The notes beneath the pieces were generated by a model, which saw nothing but the letters and a program-made list of their open reading frames with translations, was not told where the DNA came from and ran no database searches. A stretch of DNA of 64,000 nucleotides from Aquimarina macrocephali JAMB N27 (GTDB lineage Bacteria > Bacteroidota > Bacteroidia > Flavobacteriales > Flavobacteriaceae): assembly GCF_000520995.1 (NCBI RefSeq), contig NZ_JACA01000001.1, positions 310,001 to 374,000 on the forward strand, written 5' to 3'. The position numbers were made by a program, and so were the translations under genes. Shown here one piece after another: positions 35,748 through 45,848 of the stretch (position 1 is its first letter; every line of letters begins with the position of its first letter).

Positions 35748-37010
35748 TTGAAGCAAATAGGTTATTTACTACTTATAGCGGTAGTATTATTTTCATGTCA
35801 GAAAGAAAAAAAAGAAGCAAAAATTATTGTTCCTGAAGTTATCGAGGAAGAAAAAGCACCCCCCGTTATAACCGAATTTGGTTATGTCCTAAATGATTTT
35901 AATGTTGTCAAAGATACCATACGCCCCGGAGATAGTTTTGGTGCCATTATGGATACTCATGGTATAAGTAGAACTAAAGTATTCGAAATCACCAATACAA
36001 TTAAAGATACTTTTAATGTAGCCAGAATTCAGGCAGGAAAACCTTATATGCTTCTTAAAACAAAGGATACAACAGAAAAAGCACAGGTGTTTGTATATCA
36101 AAATAACAAAATCGATTATACCGTAATTGATTTTAGAGATAGTATCATTGCCAAAAAAAGTAAAAAACCGGTAACACTGGTTGAAAAAACTGCTTCTGGA
36201 ATCATAAATAGTAGTTTAATGCAAACATTTGATGATATGGATCTCAATTTTCTGGTTGCATATAACATGGCAGATATTTATGCCTGGACTATTGATTTTA
36301 CAAGATTACAAGCAGGAGATAGATTTAAGGTAATTTATACCGAAAAATTTATTGACGATACTATTCCTGCAGGAGTTGACCAGATCAAAGCATCCTATTT
36401 TGAACATAGAAGCAAACCTATTTATGCCTTTAGATTTATAGATGATTCAATTAACAATTCTATAGATTATTACGATGAAGAAGCTAATAATTTGCGTAGA
36501 GCATTTCTTACTGCTCCGGTAAAATTTAGTAGAATTTCTTCGAGATACAACCTTAAACGTAGAATCAAATACTATGGCAATAAAGTAAGACCACATCGAG
36601 GCACCGATTTTGCCGCTCCTATTGGCACACCGATATTAGCCACTGCAGACGGAGTCATAACCAAATCTGAGCGAAGAGGTGGAAATGGTAAATATGTAAA
36701 AATAAGACATAATGCCACTTATGACACTCAATATCTACATATGAGCAGACAAGCTGTAAAAGTAGGTGAGTTTGTAAAGCAAGGAGATGTTATAGGCTAT
36801 ATTGGGATGACTGGTAATACAGGAGGTCCCCATGTATGCTACAGATTCTGGAAAAACGGAAAAGAAGTAGACCCATTTAAACAAGATCTTCCGGCTTCAA
36901 AACCACTAGCCGATAGTCTTAAACAAGGATTTTATAACCATGTCCAGCCTTTAAAGACCGAATTAGATAGCATTCCTTTTAAACCACAAAAACCCCTGGA
37001 AATTTTATAA
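35748..37010 (+). CDS. M23-family (LytM) peptidase lipoprotein
   Basis: 420 residues from a TTG start. Lipobox Cys17 in VVLFSC. A LysM-like/OapA-like N-terminal section precedes the M23 domain: HRGTDFAAPIGTPILATAD holds the first zinc His and Asp, DTQYLHMSRQ a catalytic His, and TGGPHVCYRFWKNGKEVDP replaces the usual HxH with His-Val-Cys. This cysteine at the third zinc position may still bind metal. I believe the variant is common in this flavobacterial family. It probably cuts peptidoglycan cross-links or activates amidases at the envelope. It is tightly packed between kynA and pgi. Confidence 0.88.
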   Translation: MKQIGYLLLIAVVLFSCQKEKKEAKIIVPEVIEEEKAPPVITEFGYVLNDFNVVKDTIRPGDSFGAIMDTHGISRTKVFEITNTIKDTFNVARIQAGKPYMLLKTKDTTEKAQVFVYQNNKIDYTVIDFRDSIIAKKSKKPVTLVEKTASGIINSSLMQTFDDMDLNFLVAYNMADIYAWTIDFTRLQAGDRFKVIYTEKFIDDTIPAGVDQIKASYFEHRSKPIYAFRFIDDSINNSIDYYDEEANNLRRAFLTAPVKFSRISSRYNLKRRIKYYGNKVRPHRGTDFAAPIGTPILATADGVITKSERRGGNGKYVKIRHNATYDTQYLHMSRQAVKVGEFVKQGDVIGYIGMTGNTGGPHVCYRFWKNGKEVDPFKQDLPASKPLADSLKQGFYNHVQPLKTELDSIPFKPQKPLEIL

Positions 37011-37013
37011 ACC

Positions 37014-38663
37014 ATGACGTTACCAACTATTAACCCAACCACCACAAAAGCCTGGGAAGCATTAAAATCTCATTACGAAACCATAAAAGAAACACATCTT
37101 AAAGATCTTTTTGAACACAATCCGGATCGTGCAGATTTTTTTTCGATTGAATGGAAGGATTTTTATGTAGATTATTCTAAAAACAGAATCGATAAAACTA
37201 CAAAAAAACTGTTATTAGATCTAGCCAGAGAAGTAAAGCTCGATGAAGCGATACAACATTATTTTGATGGAAGTACCATTAATGAAACAGAAAATAGAGC
37301 CGTTCTACATACCGCCCTCAGAACACCATCAACACATCAAGTTAATGTTGATGGTAAAAATGTAATTCCGGAAATTACAAACGTAAAAGAAAAAATAAAG
37401 TCCTTTAGCCATCAGGTTATTTCGGGAAATCTTAAAGGATATACAGGTAAAGCTTTTACCGATATTGTAAATATTGGTATTGGAGGATCTGATCTTGGTC
37501 CTGCTATGATTACCGAGTCCTTAGCTTATTATAAGAATCATCTTACTCTACATTTTATTTCTAATGTAGATGGAGATCATGTTCATCAAAGCCTAAAAAA
37601 ATTAGATCCAGAGACTACCTTATTTGTAGTCGTATCTAAAACCTTTTCTACTCAAGAAACTATATCAAATGCTACAACAGCAAGAAATTGGTTCACCAAA
37701 AATGCGCCAAAAGAAGCTATAGAGAAGCATTTTGTAGCCGTATCAAGTAATATTCCTAATGTTACTAATTTTGGGATTGCAGAAGAAAATATTTTCCCGC
37801 TATGGGATTGGGTTGGAGGTCGTTTTTCTTTATGGAGTGCAGTAGGACTATCTATAAGTTTATCCGTAGGCTATGAAAATTTTGAAGCCCTGCTAGCAGG
37901 TGCTCATGAGATGGATGAGCATTTTAAGAATACTCCTTTTGAAGAAAATATTCCTGTAATTTTAGGAATGCTTAGCATATGGTACAATAATTTTTTTAAT
38001 GCAGAAAGTGAGGCTGTCATCCCTTATTCTCAATATTTACATAGATTACCAGCGTACCTACAGCAAGGTATTATGGAAAGTAATGGAAAAAGTATAGATC
38101 GCAATGGTAACCCTATTAACTACCAAACTGGTACGGTTATCTGGGGAGAACCAGGAACCAATGCCCAGCATGCATTCTTTCAATTAATTCATCAGGGGAC
38201 AAAATTGATTCCAGCAGAGTTTATTGGTTTTAAGCACTCTTTATTTGATGATCTTGATCATCAAAATAAATTAATGGCCAACTTTTTTGCACAAACAGAA
38301 GCCTTGATGAATGGTAAAACCCAAGACGAAGTGCTTCGGGAATTAAGTGCTAAAAACACCGCTAAAGAAAAGCTGAAAAAACTGCTACCTTTTAAAGTAT
38401 TTGCAGGTAACAAACCTACGACCACTATTTTAATCGACACCCTTACCCCTAAAAGCCTAGGGGCATTAATATCGATGTATGAACAGCGTATTTTTGTTCA
38501 AGGTATTATATGGAATATTTTTAGCTATGACCAATGGGGTGTAGAATTAGGTAAGCAATTGGCTACTACTATTTTATCTGAGATCGACACTCGTGAGATT
38601 AAAGAACATGATTCTTCAACACATACTCTTTTACAACGGTATTTAGGGAAATCTGAATACTAA
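37014..38663 (+). CDS. pgi: Glucose-6-phosphate isomerase
   Basis: 549 residues. PGI signatures: [50 protein letters not shown] and, near the end, [21 protein letters not shown]. The [12 protein letters not shown] stretch holds active-site residues. It interconverts glucose 6-phosphate and fructose 6-phosphate in the cytoplasm. It starts 3 bases after the M23 peptidase stop and is followed by a terminator at 38689. Confidence 0.98.
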   Translation: MTLPTINPTTTKAWEALKSHYETIKETHLKDLFEHNPDRADFFSIEWKDFYVDYSKNRIDKTTKKLLLDLAREVKLDEAIQHYFDGSTINETENRAVLHTALRTPSTHQVNVDGKNVIPEITNVKEKIKSFSHQVISGNLKGYTGKAFTDIVNIGIGGSDLGPAMITESLAYYKNHLTLHFISNVDGDHVHQSLKKLDPETTLFVVVSKTFSTQETISNATTARNWFTKNAPKEAIEKHFVAVSSNIPNVTNFGIAEENIFPLWDWVGGRFSLWSAVGLSISLSVGYENFEALLAGAHEMDEHFKNTPFEENIPVILGMLSIWYNNFFNAESEAVIPYSQYLHRLPAYLQQGIMESNGKSIDRNGNPINYQTGTVIWGEPGTNAQHAFFQLIHQGTKLIPAEFIGFKHSLFDDLDHQNKLMANFFAQTEALMNGKTQDEVLRELSAKNTAKEKLKKLLPFKVFAGNKPTTTILIDTLTPKSLGALISMYEQRIFVQGIIWNIFSYDQWGVELGKQLATTILSEIDTREIKEHDSSTHTLLQRYLGKSEY

Positions 38664-39123
38664 ATCTATTTTCAGATAACATAAAAAAATAAGTCTCAAA
38701 TCGGTTTATGATTATAAATTGATTTGAGACTTATACTCTTTTTTTGAAAATAGTAATGTGTTAATATTAATCTATTTAGAGGCTGTTTTCCAAGCTCTAG
38801 ACGTTTTTTTTACTCAATGTTGCAAGATTGAATCAATTTTTAATTAACAATTTCTTAGTTAATAACTTTTTAATATCTTCAATTAATTAATAATCAATCT
38901 GGTACAAAAAAAAATTATCTTAAAAACTATAATATAAATCTGTATAAAATTTAACATTTTAATAAACTATGCACGCATAAAGATTCGTTCTTTTGCGAAG
39001 ATTATTAACTCTATCAATTATTTACGAAACTGTATACGATTTAAATGATTTTAAACCTTTTAGTGTAATTATTTTAATCGTTAAGAGTTTCATGAGACAA
39101 TTAAAAACTATTAAAACACACTC
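38664..39123. other. Intergenic region between pgi and the TonB receptor
   Basis: 460 bases. The first part holds the pgi terminator (38689-38746). The rest is very AT-rich, with many AATTAAT runs, and must contain the promoter of the TonB receptor gene. A sequence TTCTTTTG near 38987 resembles a -7 box. I see no gene. Confidence 0.5.
38689..38746 (+). terminator. Terminator after pgi
   Basis: ATAAGTCTCAAATC pairs with GATTTGAGACTTAT (14 bp, perfect) around an 18-base AT-rich loop, followed after ACTC by a T tract. Confidence 0.85.
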
Positions 39124-42100
39124 ATGAAAAAGATTACATTTTTATTTGTTGTAATCCTTATGGCAGTCGTTGGGGAAACGTTTGCGCAAGGGGTAACTAA
39201 GTCTTCCATTAATGGTAAAATGACTGATAATACAGGAGAAGCTCTTCCTGGTGCCAATGTAGTTGCGATCCACACTCCATCTGGAACAAAATATGGCGCA
39301 ATTACTGATTTTGATGGCTTTTACAGAATAGCAAATATGAGAACTGGTGGACCATACAAGGTTACTATCTCATATGTTGGTTTTAAGGATTATGTAAAAG
39401 ACAATGTTTTTCTTCAATTAGGGGATTCGCAAAATATAAGCACTCAAATGATTGAAGAAGCTAGTGCACTTGAACAAGTTATAATTACAGTAACTAACAA
39501 TAGTGTATTTGATTCTGGTAAAACGGGTACAGAAACTACGGTGACCGAGAGACAAATTAATTCTTTACCCTCGGTATCAAGATCTGTTGCCGACTTTGTA
39601 AGAATTACTCCTCAAGCTCAAATAACTGAAGGAGATGATGGCTTTTCAGTTTCTTTAGCTGGGCAAAATAACAGATACAATGCTTTGTATATTGATGGGG
39701 GAGTAAGTAATGACGTATTTGGTCTAGCTGGTTCTGGTACTGATGGTGGTCAAACAGGGGTAAACCCATTCTCAATCGATGCGATTGAAACTTTTCAAAT
39801 TAACATTGCTCCTTTTGATGTAAGACAATCAGGATTTTCTGGTGGTGCTATAAATGCAATTACTCGATCAGGAACAAATAGCATCGAAGGATCTGCCTAT
39901 ACATATTTTAGAAACGAAAGTCTTTCAGGAAAAACTCCTCCAGATTTAGTAGGAACTGGCGATTCAAGGGAAAAATTATCTGATTATTCTGCAAAAATTT
40001 ACGGAGCTCGTATTGGTGGTCCAATCATAAAAGACAAATTATTTTACTTTGTTAATTATGAGAGAGAAGAACAAGAAACTCCACAGCCGTTTAATTTTAG
40101 TAATTACCAAGGAAATTCTACTTTGGCTGATATCCAAAATCTATCTAATTTCTTACAGACTACATATGGCTATAACCCTGGTGGGTTTGACAATAACACA
40201 AGAACATTAGAAAGTGATAAGTTAACAGTTAAACTAGATTGGAATATTAATGATAACCATCAATTAAGTGTAAAGCACAATTTTGTAAAAGCTGATAATC
40301 TAGAAGCAAGAAATAGTGGAAACAGAAATATTGGTTTTATTAATGGTTCTGAGCTTTTTGAAAGTACTAAAAATGAAACTACTTTAGAATTTAGTTCGTC
40401 TATAGGAAGCTGGGCTTCTAACAACTTACTTATTGGTTATAAATCAGTAAGAGATGATCGTGATCCTTCTGGTAACCCGTTTCCAACTGTTGATATTCGT
40501 GATGGTGGAGGAACAATTTCTTTTGGAGCAGAACCATTTTCTACTGCAAACCTATTAGATCAGGATATTGTTAATATAGCCGATAATTTTGAGATTTATA
40601 GTGGTAAACATACTGTAACTATAGGTACTCAACATGAGTTTTCAAAAATTAAAAACTTATTCTTTGCTTTTAATTACGGAGATTACACCTTTAATAACTT
40701 AAGTGACTTCTTTAATGGTGTTATTGATGAATACCAAAAAGGATATTCTCTAGTAGGTGGTACTGCAGTAGGTGATGAATCTGCCGGAGCATCAGAATTT
40801 AAATTATACCAACCGAGTTTTTATGTTCAGGATGAAATAAGTGTAACTGATAATTTTAAACTAACAGCTGGATTAAGAGTTGATGTTCCTATTTTTGATG
40901 CTGGTGCTGAAAATGCTGATTTTAATGACAGAACTATTCCTCTTCTTGAAGCTGCCGGAAAAGATCTTCAAGGAGCAAGAGTAGGTAAAAAAATAAGACC
41001 TTCTGCACATTTATCTCCTCGTGTTGGATTTAACTGGGATGTAAAAAATGATAAGACTACTCAAGTACGTGGTGGTTTTGGTATTTTTACTTCAAGAATT
41101 CCGTTAGTATGGCCTGGTGGTTCATATAACAATAATGGTATTACTGGTGGATTTACTGGCGGATTTAATCTAGATCCTTCTACAATAACGTTTAACCCAG
41201 ATGTTAATCAACAACCTGTAGCTGTAACACCAGGAACAGGAGGAACAGCAGGAAATATCGATATTTTCACTCCTGACCTAAAATTACCTCAGGTAATGAA
41301 ATATAATATCGCTATTGATCAAAAATTACCACTTTGGGGATTAATTGCAAGTGCAGACTTTTTATATACTGATGTTATTACTAATATTTATTATCAAAAC
41401 TTAAATATTCGCGGCCCAGAAGGAGCCTTGAATGGTGCTGATAACAGACCATACTATAGTGATAGTTTTGGAGACTTAATTGATAATACTTATGGTAGAA
41501 TAACCCTTGGAACCAATACTGGTGAGGGATTCTCTTATAATACATCTTTTACCCTAAGAAAACCTTTTGACAATGGATTTCAGGGAAGTGTATCTTATTC
41601 TTATGGTGAATCAGAAGCTATTTTTGATGGTACTTCTTCACAAAACAGTTCACAGTGGAGAGGTATTCAAACGGTAAATGGTAAGAACTCATTCTTACCA
41701 ACATCAAGATCTGATTTTTCACAAGGGTCTCGTTTTTCTGCTAATGTTAGTTATGAAAAAGAATACCTAGGGTTTATGAAATCAACAATTGCATTATTTT
41801 ATGAAGGTACACAAGGTGCTCCTCACTCTTTTGTTTACAGAGAAGGTAGAGACCTTTTAAATGATGATTCTAGAGATAATGCTCTTATCTATATTCCTTC
41901 AAACGCAAGTGAAATTAACCTTGTTCCTTTTAGAGATCGTGACGGAGACATAATCCCAGGATCAGATACTCCTGCAGAGCAATGGGCTGCACTAAATGCT
42001 TTTATAGAAGGAAATGATTATTTAAGAAAAAGAAGAGGTGGATATGCAGAACGTAACGGAGACAGAGGTCCTTGGAGTCATGCTATTGATTTAAAATTCT

Positions 42101-42378
42101 TACAGGATTTTTATATCAAAACCGGCGAAAAGAAAAATACGCTTCAGCTTTCTCTTGATATCTTTAACTTCACTAATCTTTTAAATAAAGATTGGGGAAA
42201 ACGTAAATTCATCCCTGGAAATGTTGCATTAATTGAAACTGTAAGAGGTGGAACAGCAGATCCAGAGTTTACCTTTGACGCTAGTTCTTTTGAAGATGGA
42301 ATTGAACAAATAGATGATAATGGTCTTCAATCATCAAGATGGCAAATGCAAGTTGGATTACGTTATATATTCAACTAA
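39124..42378 (+). CDS. Oar-type TonB-dependent outer-membrane receptor
   Basis: 1084 residues. Signal peptide at about 1-21 (ending TFAQ). An N-terminal carboxypeptidase-like regulatory domain (about 27-115: MTDNTGEALPGANVVA, DFDGFYRI) is followed by a plug (about 130-260, SRSVADFVRITPQ) and a large barrel ending in WQMQVGLRYIFN, whose final Phe-Asn is a barrel end signal. No clear SusD partner follows. It imports an unknown large substrate or acts in adhesion, as Oar does in Myxococcus. The AA-rich start lacks a Shine-Dalgarno site. Three hairpins follow the stop. Confidence 0.92.
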   Translation: MKKITFLFVVILMAVVGETFAQGVTKSSINGKMTDNTGEALPGANVVAIHTPSGTKYGAITDFDGFYRIANMRTGGPYKVTISYVGFKDYVKDNVFLQLGDSQNISTQMIEEASALEQVIITVTNNSVFDSGKTGTETTVTERQINSLPSVSRSVADFVRITPQAQITEGDDGFSVSLAGQNNRYNALYIDGGVSNDVFGLAGSGTDGGQTGVNPFSIDAIETFQINIAPFDVRQSGFSGGAINAITRSGTNSIEGSAYTYFRNESLSGKTPPDLVGTGDSREKLSDYSAKIYGARIGGPIIKDKLFYFVNYEREEQETPQPFNFSNYQGNSTLADIQNLSNFLQTTYGYNPGGFDNNTRTLESDKLTVKLDWNINDNHQLSVKHNFVKADNLEARNSGNRNIGFINGSELFESTKNETTLEFSSSIGSWASNNLLIGYKSVRDDRDPSGNPFPTVDIRDGGGTISFGAEPFSTANLLDQDIVNIADNFEIYSGKHTVTIGTQHEFSKIKNLFFAFNYGDYTFNNLSDFFNGVIDEYQKGYSLVGGTAVGDESAGASEFKLYQPSFYVQDEISVTDNFKLTAGLRVDVPIFDAGAENADFNDRTIPLLEAAGKDLQGARVGKKIRPSAHLSPRVGFNWDVKNDKTTQVRGGFGIFTSRIPLVWPGGSYNNNGITGGFTGGFNLDPSTITFNPDVNQQPVAVTPGTGGTAGNIDIFTPDLKLPQVMKYNIAIDQKLPLWGLIASADFLYTDVITNIYYQNLNIRGPEGALNGADNRPYYSDSFGDLIDNTYGRITLGTNTGEGFSYNTSFTLRKPFDNGFQGSVSYSYGESEAIFDGTSSQNSSQWRGIQTVNGKNSFLPTSRSDFSQGSRFSANVSYEKEYLGFMKSTIALFYEGTQGAPHSFVYREGRDLLNDDSRDNALIYIPSNASEINLVPFRDRDGDIIPGSDTPAEQWAALNAFIEGNDYLRKRRGGYAERNGDRGPWSHAIDLKFLQDFYIKTGEKKNTLQLSLDIFNFTNLLNKDWGKRKFIPGNVALIETVRGGTADPEFTFDASSFEDGIEQIDDNGLQSSRWQMQVGLRYIFN

Positions 42379-42400
42379 GAAATTTATAAATCAAATATCA

Positions 42401-42437
42401 AAAACCTCATTCGAAGATCGAATGAGGTTTTTTTTAT
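42401..42437 (+). terminator. Terminator of the TonB receptor gene
   Basis: AAAACCTCATTCGA pairs with TCGAATGAGGTTTT (14 bp, perfect) around a 3-base loop with a T tract after it. Confidence 0.92.
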
Positions 42438-42454
42438 CTCCTCAACTTCTGATC

Positions 42455-42548
42455 TTCATTATTCTCCATAATAATGAATACTAAATCATAGTAAAAACCG
42501 TTGTAAATTTCTGATATCGAAATATTTACAACGGTTTATTTTTTTTTC
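42455..42548 (+). ncRNA. Second terminator with a preceding hairpin; possible small RNA
   Basis: Past the receptor terminator lies another hairpin (TTCATTATT with AATAATGAA, 42455-42478), then a perfect 14-bp stem (42495-42508 with 42524-42537, AAACCGTTGTAAAT type) followed by a run of T. No reading frame lies in this stretch. It may be a backup terminator or the end of a small structured RNA. Confidence 0.35.
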
Positions 42549-42642
42549 AAAAAAACACCATTTTATCTGTAAGTATCTCCATATGATAACGACAGTAAAA
42601 AATCCAACTTTAACATATATATATTAACACAAAAAAAACACT

Positions 42643-43695
42643 ATGAAAAACGTACTTCAATGGGGTGTAATCCTTGCAATATGTATAGGATGTAAAAACG
42701 ATTCTAAACAAAAAGACAAAGATTACGTTCCAGTTTCTTCAGTCGGAAATAAGGCGGTTGCAGTATCAGAAATTGACAAGAAAGCTCGAGAAATTTTTGG
42801 TATATTACCCGAAATAGCAGAAAACCCAGACAATCCAATAACCCAGGAAAAAGTAACTCTGGGGAAAACACTTTATTATGACAAACGACTTTCTAAAGAC
42901 AATACACAAAGTTGTAATACCTGCCATAATCTAAAAACATATGGAGTAGACAATCTGTCTTTTTCAATAGGTAACGATGGCAAACCAGGAGGACGTAACT
43001 CCCCTACAACTTTAAACGCTGCATTACATATGACTCAATTTTGGGATGGACGAGAACCTGATGTAGAAGCACAAGCCGGAGGCCCCATATTAAACCCAAT
43101 AGAAATGGCAATGCCTAACGAAGCAGTAGTGGTAGACCGAATATCAAAAATCGATGAGTATATCGAGCTTTTTGCCAAAGCTTTTCCAGAGGAGAAAACC
43201 CCTATAACATATAGAAATATAGAAAAAGCTATTGGTGCTTTTGAACGAAAACTGATTACTCCCTCTAAGTTCGACAAATACATGGCTGGAGATGGTTCTG
43301 CACTAAACAAATACGAAAAGAAAGGTATGGAAACCTTTATAAGTGTTGGTTGTATCACCTGCCATACTGGAGCATTACTAGGAGGTAATATGTATCAAAA
43401 ATTTGGGCTTACCGTAAATTATTGGGAGTATACAAATAGTGAAAAAGTAGATAATGGCAGGTTTGATCTCACCAAAAATGAAGCTGATAAATACGTCTTT
43501 AAAGTTCCTTCGCTACTTAATATTGAAAAAACCACACCTTACTTTCATGATGGTAGTATTAAAGACCTTAAAAAAGCGATCTCAATTATGGGAGAAACTC
43601 AATTAAATCAAAAATTAAATCCACAGCAAATTAATGAGATTCACTTATTTTTACAAACCTTAACAGGAGAGGTCCCAGAAGAAGCTTTAGAATAA
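42643..43695 (+). CDS. Di-haem cytochrome c peroxidase, MauG-type
   Basis: 350 residues. A probable lipoprotein signal ends at Cys17 (AICIGC). Two haem-binding CxxCH sites: Cys91-Asn-Thr-Cys94-His95 and Cys237-Ile-Thr-Cys240-His241. The rest fits the CcpA/MauG fold (GKTLYYDKRLSKD, RNSPTTLNAALH, FKVPSLLNIEKTTPYFHDGS). It should sit in the periplasm, attached to a membrane, and reduce hydrogen peroxide with electrons from a cytochrome. No partner gene lies next to it. Confidence 0.92.
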   Translation: MKNVLQWGVILAICIGCKNDSKQKDKDYVPVSSVGNKAVAVSEIDKKAREIFGILPEIAENPDNPITQEKVTLGKTLYYDKRLSKDNTQSCNTCHNLKTYGVDNLSFSIGNDGKPGGRNSPTTLNAALHMTQFWDGREPDVEAQAGGPILNPIEMAMPNEAVVVDRISKIDEYIELFAKAFPEEKTPITYRNIEKAIGAFERKLITPSKFDKYMAGDGSALNKYEKKGMETFISVGCITCHTGALLGGNMYQKFGLTVNYWEYTNSEKVDNGRFDLTKNEADKYVFKVPSLLNIEKTTPYFHDGSIKDLKKAISIMGETQLNQKLNPQQINEIHLFLQTLTGEVPEEALE

Positions 43696-43815
43696 AACTG
43701 GTATGTTATATATAGCTATGACTAAATAAATTTTCAATAGAGCAAACACTTTGTAGAATAAGTCTAAATAAAGACTCCTGTGCTCGTAGGATGAGGCTTT
43801 TTTATGCATTATATG

Positions 43816-43823
43816 TACCTTTG
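43816..43823 (+). promoter_or_regulatory. -7 box upstream of the four-helix membrane protein
   Basis: TACCTTTG matches TAnnTTTG exactly and lies 22 bases before the ATG at 43846. Confidence 0.5.
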
Positions 43824-43845
43824 AAAAAATTAAACACATCATTTT

Positions 43846-44286
43846 ATGTACGAAGCTATTCAAATCGTCCATTCATATTGGGCTTATCTTGTTGTTCTTA
43901 TCGTTACACTAGCAACTATTAATGCCCTAGCTGGATTTTTTACCAAAAGAGAATATGCTCCAAAAGATTTTAGAGTCTCTCTATTTGCGCTTATCGTTAC
44001 CCATATTCAGCTTTTAATCGGTATTATTATCTTCTTTGTTTCCCCTCTTGTAGTTTGGTTCTCGGGAACTCACAAAATGGGAGAAATTATGAAGGACGCT
44101 ACTTTACGATTATATAATGTAGAGCATCCTATGGTAATGATCTTAACCATTGTTTTTATCACAATGGGATACTCTAAACATAAAAAGAAACTTACTTCTA
44201 CACCTAAGTTTAAAATGCTAGCTATTTTCTATACTATTGCCTGGATTCTTATGTTATCAAGAATACCTTGGGCACAATGGTTCTAA
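43846..44286 (+). CDS. Small four-helix membrane protein of unknown function
   Basis: 146 residues with four hydrophobic helices (about 10-30, 42-66, 90-110, 122-140). Histidines lie at or near helix ends (HSYW, VTHIQLL, EHPMVM), an arrangement that might bind haem or metal, though this is only suggestive. It is a member of a family conserved in Bacteroidota. A good -7 box lies upstream. I cannot name a function. A palindrome follows at 44338-44369. Confidence 0.75.
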   Translation: MYEAIQIVHSYWAYLVVLIVTLATINALAGFFTKREYAPKDFRVSLFALIVTHIQLLIGIIIFFVSPLVVWFSGTHKMGEIMKDATLRLYNVEHPMVMILTIVFITMGYSKHKKKLTSTPKFKMLAIFYTIAWILMLSRIPWAQWF

Positions 44287-44337
44287 ATCAAAAGTGTTTT
44301 AATTATAGCTAAACTAGGCTTGTAAAAACCTATAATG

Positions 44338-44369
44338 CTTGTCATTCTGGTCTACGCTAGAATGACAAG
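44338..44369. repeat. Palindrome with the TGTCATTCT motif
   Basis: CTTGTCATTCT pairs perfectly with AGAATGACAAG around a 10-base loop (GGTCTACGCT). No T tract follows. It resembles the dispersed intergenic hairpins of Bacteroidota in which TGTCATTC flanks a GC-rich loop. Part may serve as a terminator. Confidence 0.6.
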
Positions 44370-44431
44370 TTTAATTAGTATAAAACCAAAATGGTTTTGT
44401 TATAGAAGTAATCTCGATTAACTTATAGTCT

Positions 44432-44854
44432 CTAAGATCCATAAGCTGTTAAAACCAGTTTTCTGGGGCCTCCAGAATCTCTATGTTCACAGAGGTAAAT
44501 ACCTTGCCATGTTCCCAAATTTAATTCTCCGTTAGTAATAGGAATCAAAACAGAAGTACCCATCAAAGAAGCTTTGATATGGGCAGGCATATCATCAGGC
44601 CCTTCGTAGGTATGAATATAATACGAAGCATTTTCTGGAACCATAATATTCATATGACTTTCAAAATCCTGTCGTACTGTGGGATCCGCATTCTCATTTA
44701 TAGTAAGACTAGCAGATGTATGCTTAATAAACACTTGTAATTGTCCCATTCGTATCTGTTTGATTTCTGGTATCTTGGCAAGAATCTTAGAAGTAATCAA
44801 ATGAAACCCTCTGGGATATGATGGTAATTGTATTTCTTTTTGAAAAAATTTCAT
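44432..44854 (-). CDS. YjbQ-family protein (secondary thiamine-phosphate synthase type)
   Basis: 140 residues, single-domain YjbQ/UPF0047. Signatures: VFIKHTSASLTINENADP and TWQGIYLCEHRDSGGPRKL, both with conserved His residues. Members form trimers and can catalyse a thiamine phosphate synthase side reaction; the main biological role is unsettled. Convergent with the preceding gene and divergent from the HAD phosphatase gene. Confidence 0.92.
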   Translation of the reverse strand: MKFFQKEIQLPSYPRGFHLITSKILAKIPEIKQIRMGQLQVFIKHTSASLTINENADPTVRQDFESHMNIMVPENASYYIHTYEGPDDMPAHIKASLMGTSVLIPITNGELNLGTWQGIYLCEHRDSGGPRKLVLTAYGS

Positions 44855-45030
44855 GGTATTGTCCTAGTACGACTCGGGATTTTTTTAATTAGTATTTAAT
44901 TTACTTTGGCAGGTAATATCAAACCGATCAAAGCTCTTTATTTACTAGCAATTTAATACAAATTTTACAGTTATAATACCCTGTATTTATTCTAACTCTA
45001 ATACCTTTACAATTAAAATTATACACTACT

Positions 45031-45843
45031 ATGGATCTATCCCAAATCAAAATGGTTGCTACAGATATGGATGGCACACTTCTTAACGCTAAAGGTGAAG
45101 TAAGTCGTCATTTTTTTGAGCTTTTTGAAGAGCTAAATAGCCTGGGCGTAACTTTTGTTGCTGCTAGCGGAAGACAATACTATAGTATTATTGATAAACT
45201 AAAACCCATTAAAGATGACATTTATGTCATTGCCGAAAATGGAGCTTTAACCATGCAACAAGACAAAGAACTTCAGATTACAGAAATCGATCATAAAACA
45301 TACCTGGAACTCCTTGATATTACTAAAACATTACAAGGTTCACAAGTAATCGTTTGCGGAAGAAAACGAGGGTATATTGAAGACTACGGACAAGATTTTG
45401 TCGATATGTTTAGTGAATTTTATGACCGGTATGAGATTGTAGAAGATCTTTCTGAAGTAATCGATGATCAATATCTCAAAATTGCAATTTGTAATCAAAA
45501 GGGAGCAGAAGAATATCTCTATCCTGCTTTAAAACATCTGGAAAACAAATTGAAAGTAAAAGTGTCTGGAGAAATCTGGTTGGACCTTTCTCATAACCTC
45601 GCTAATAAAGGTCATGCGCTACAACAGTTGCAAAAAAATAATGATATATTACCTGAAGAGACTATGGTTTTTGGAGATTACAACAATGATCTTGAAATGA
45701 TGACCAAAGCAACGTATAGCTTTGCTATGGAAAATGCCCACCCAAACATAAAAGCAATTGCCAATTACTCGACAAAGAGCAATAATGACAATGGTGTAGA
45801 ATATATGTTACACAAAATGATTGAAGCCAAAAAAGCTAACTAA
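45031..45843 (+). CDS. HAD-superfamily Cof-type phosphatase
   Basis: 270 residues. HAD motif I is VATDMDGTLLN (nucleophile Asp12), motif II is in FVAASGRQ, and motifs III/IV are NKGHALQQLQ and VFGDYNNDLEMM. A C2B-type cap lies between. Cof-type enzymes dephosphorylate sugar phosphates or cofactors such as FMN or pyridoxal phosphate; the substrate cannot be chosen from sequence. Cytoplasmic. Tail-to-tail with the HExxH lipoprotein gene, 5 bases apart. Confidence 0.92.
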   Translation: MDLSQIKMVATDMDGTLLNAKGEVSRHFFELFEELNSLGVTFVAASGRQYYSIIDKLKPIKDDIYVIAENGALTMQQDKELQITEIDHKTYLELLDITKTLQGSQVIVCGRKRGYIEDYGQDFVDMFSEFYDRYEIVEDLSEVIDDQYLKIAICNQKGAEEYLYPALKHLENKLKVKVSGEIWLDLSHNLANKGHALQQLQKNNDILPEETMVFGDYNNDLEMMTKATYSFAMENAHPNIKAIANYSTKSNNDNGVEYMLHKMIEAKKAN

Positions 45844-45848
45844 ATCTG

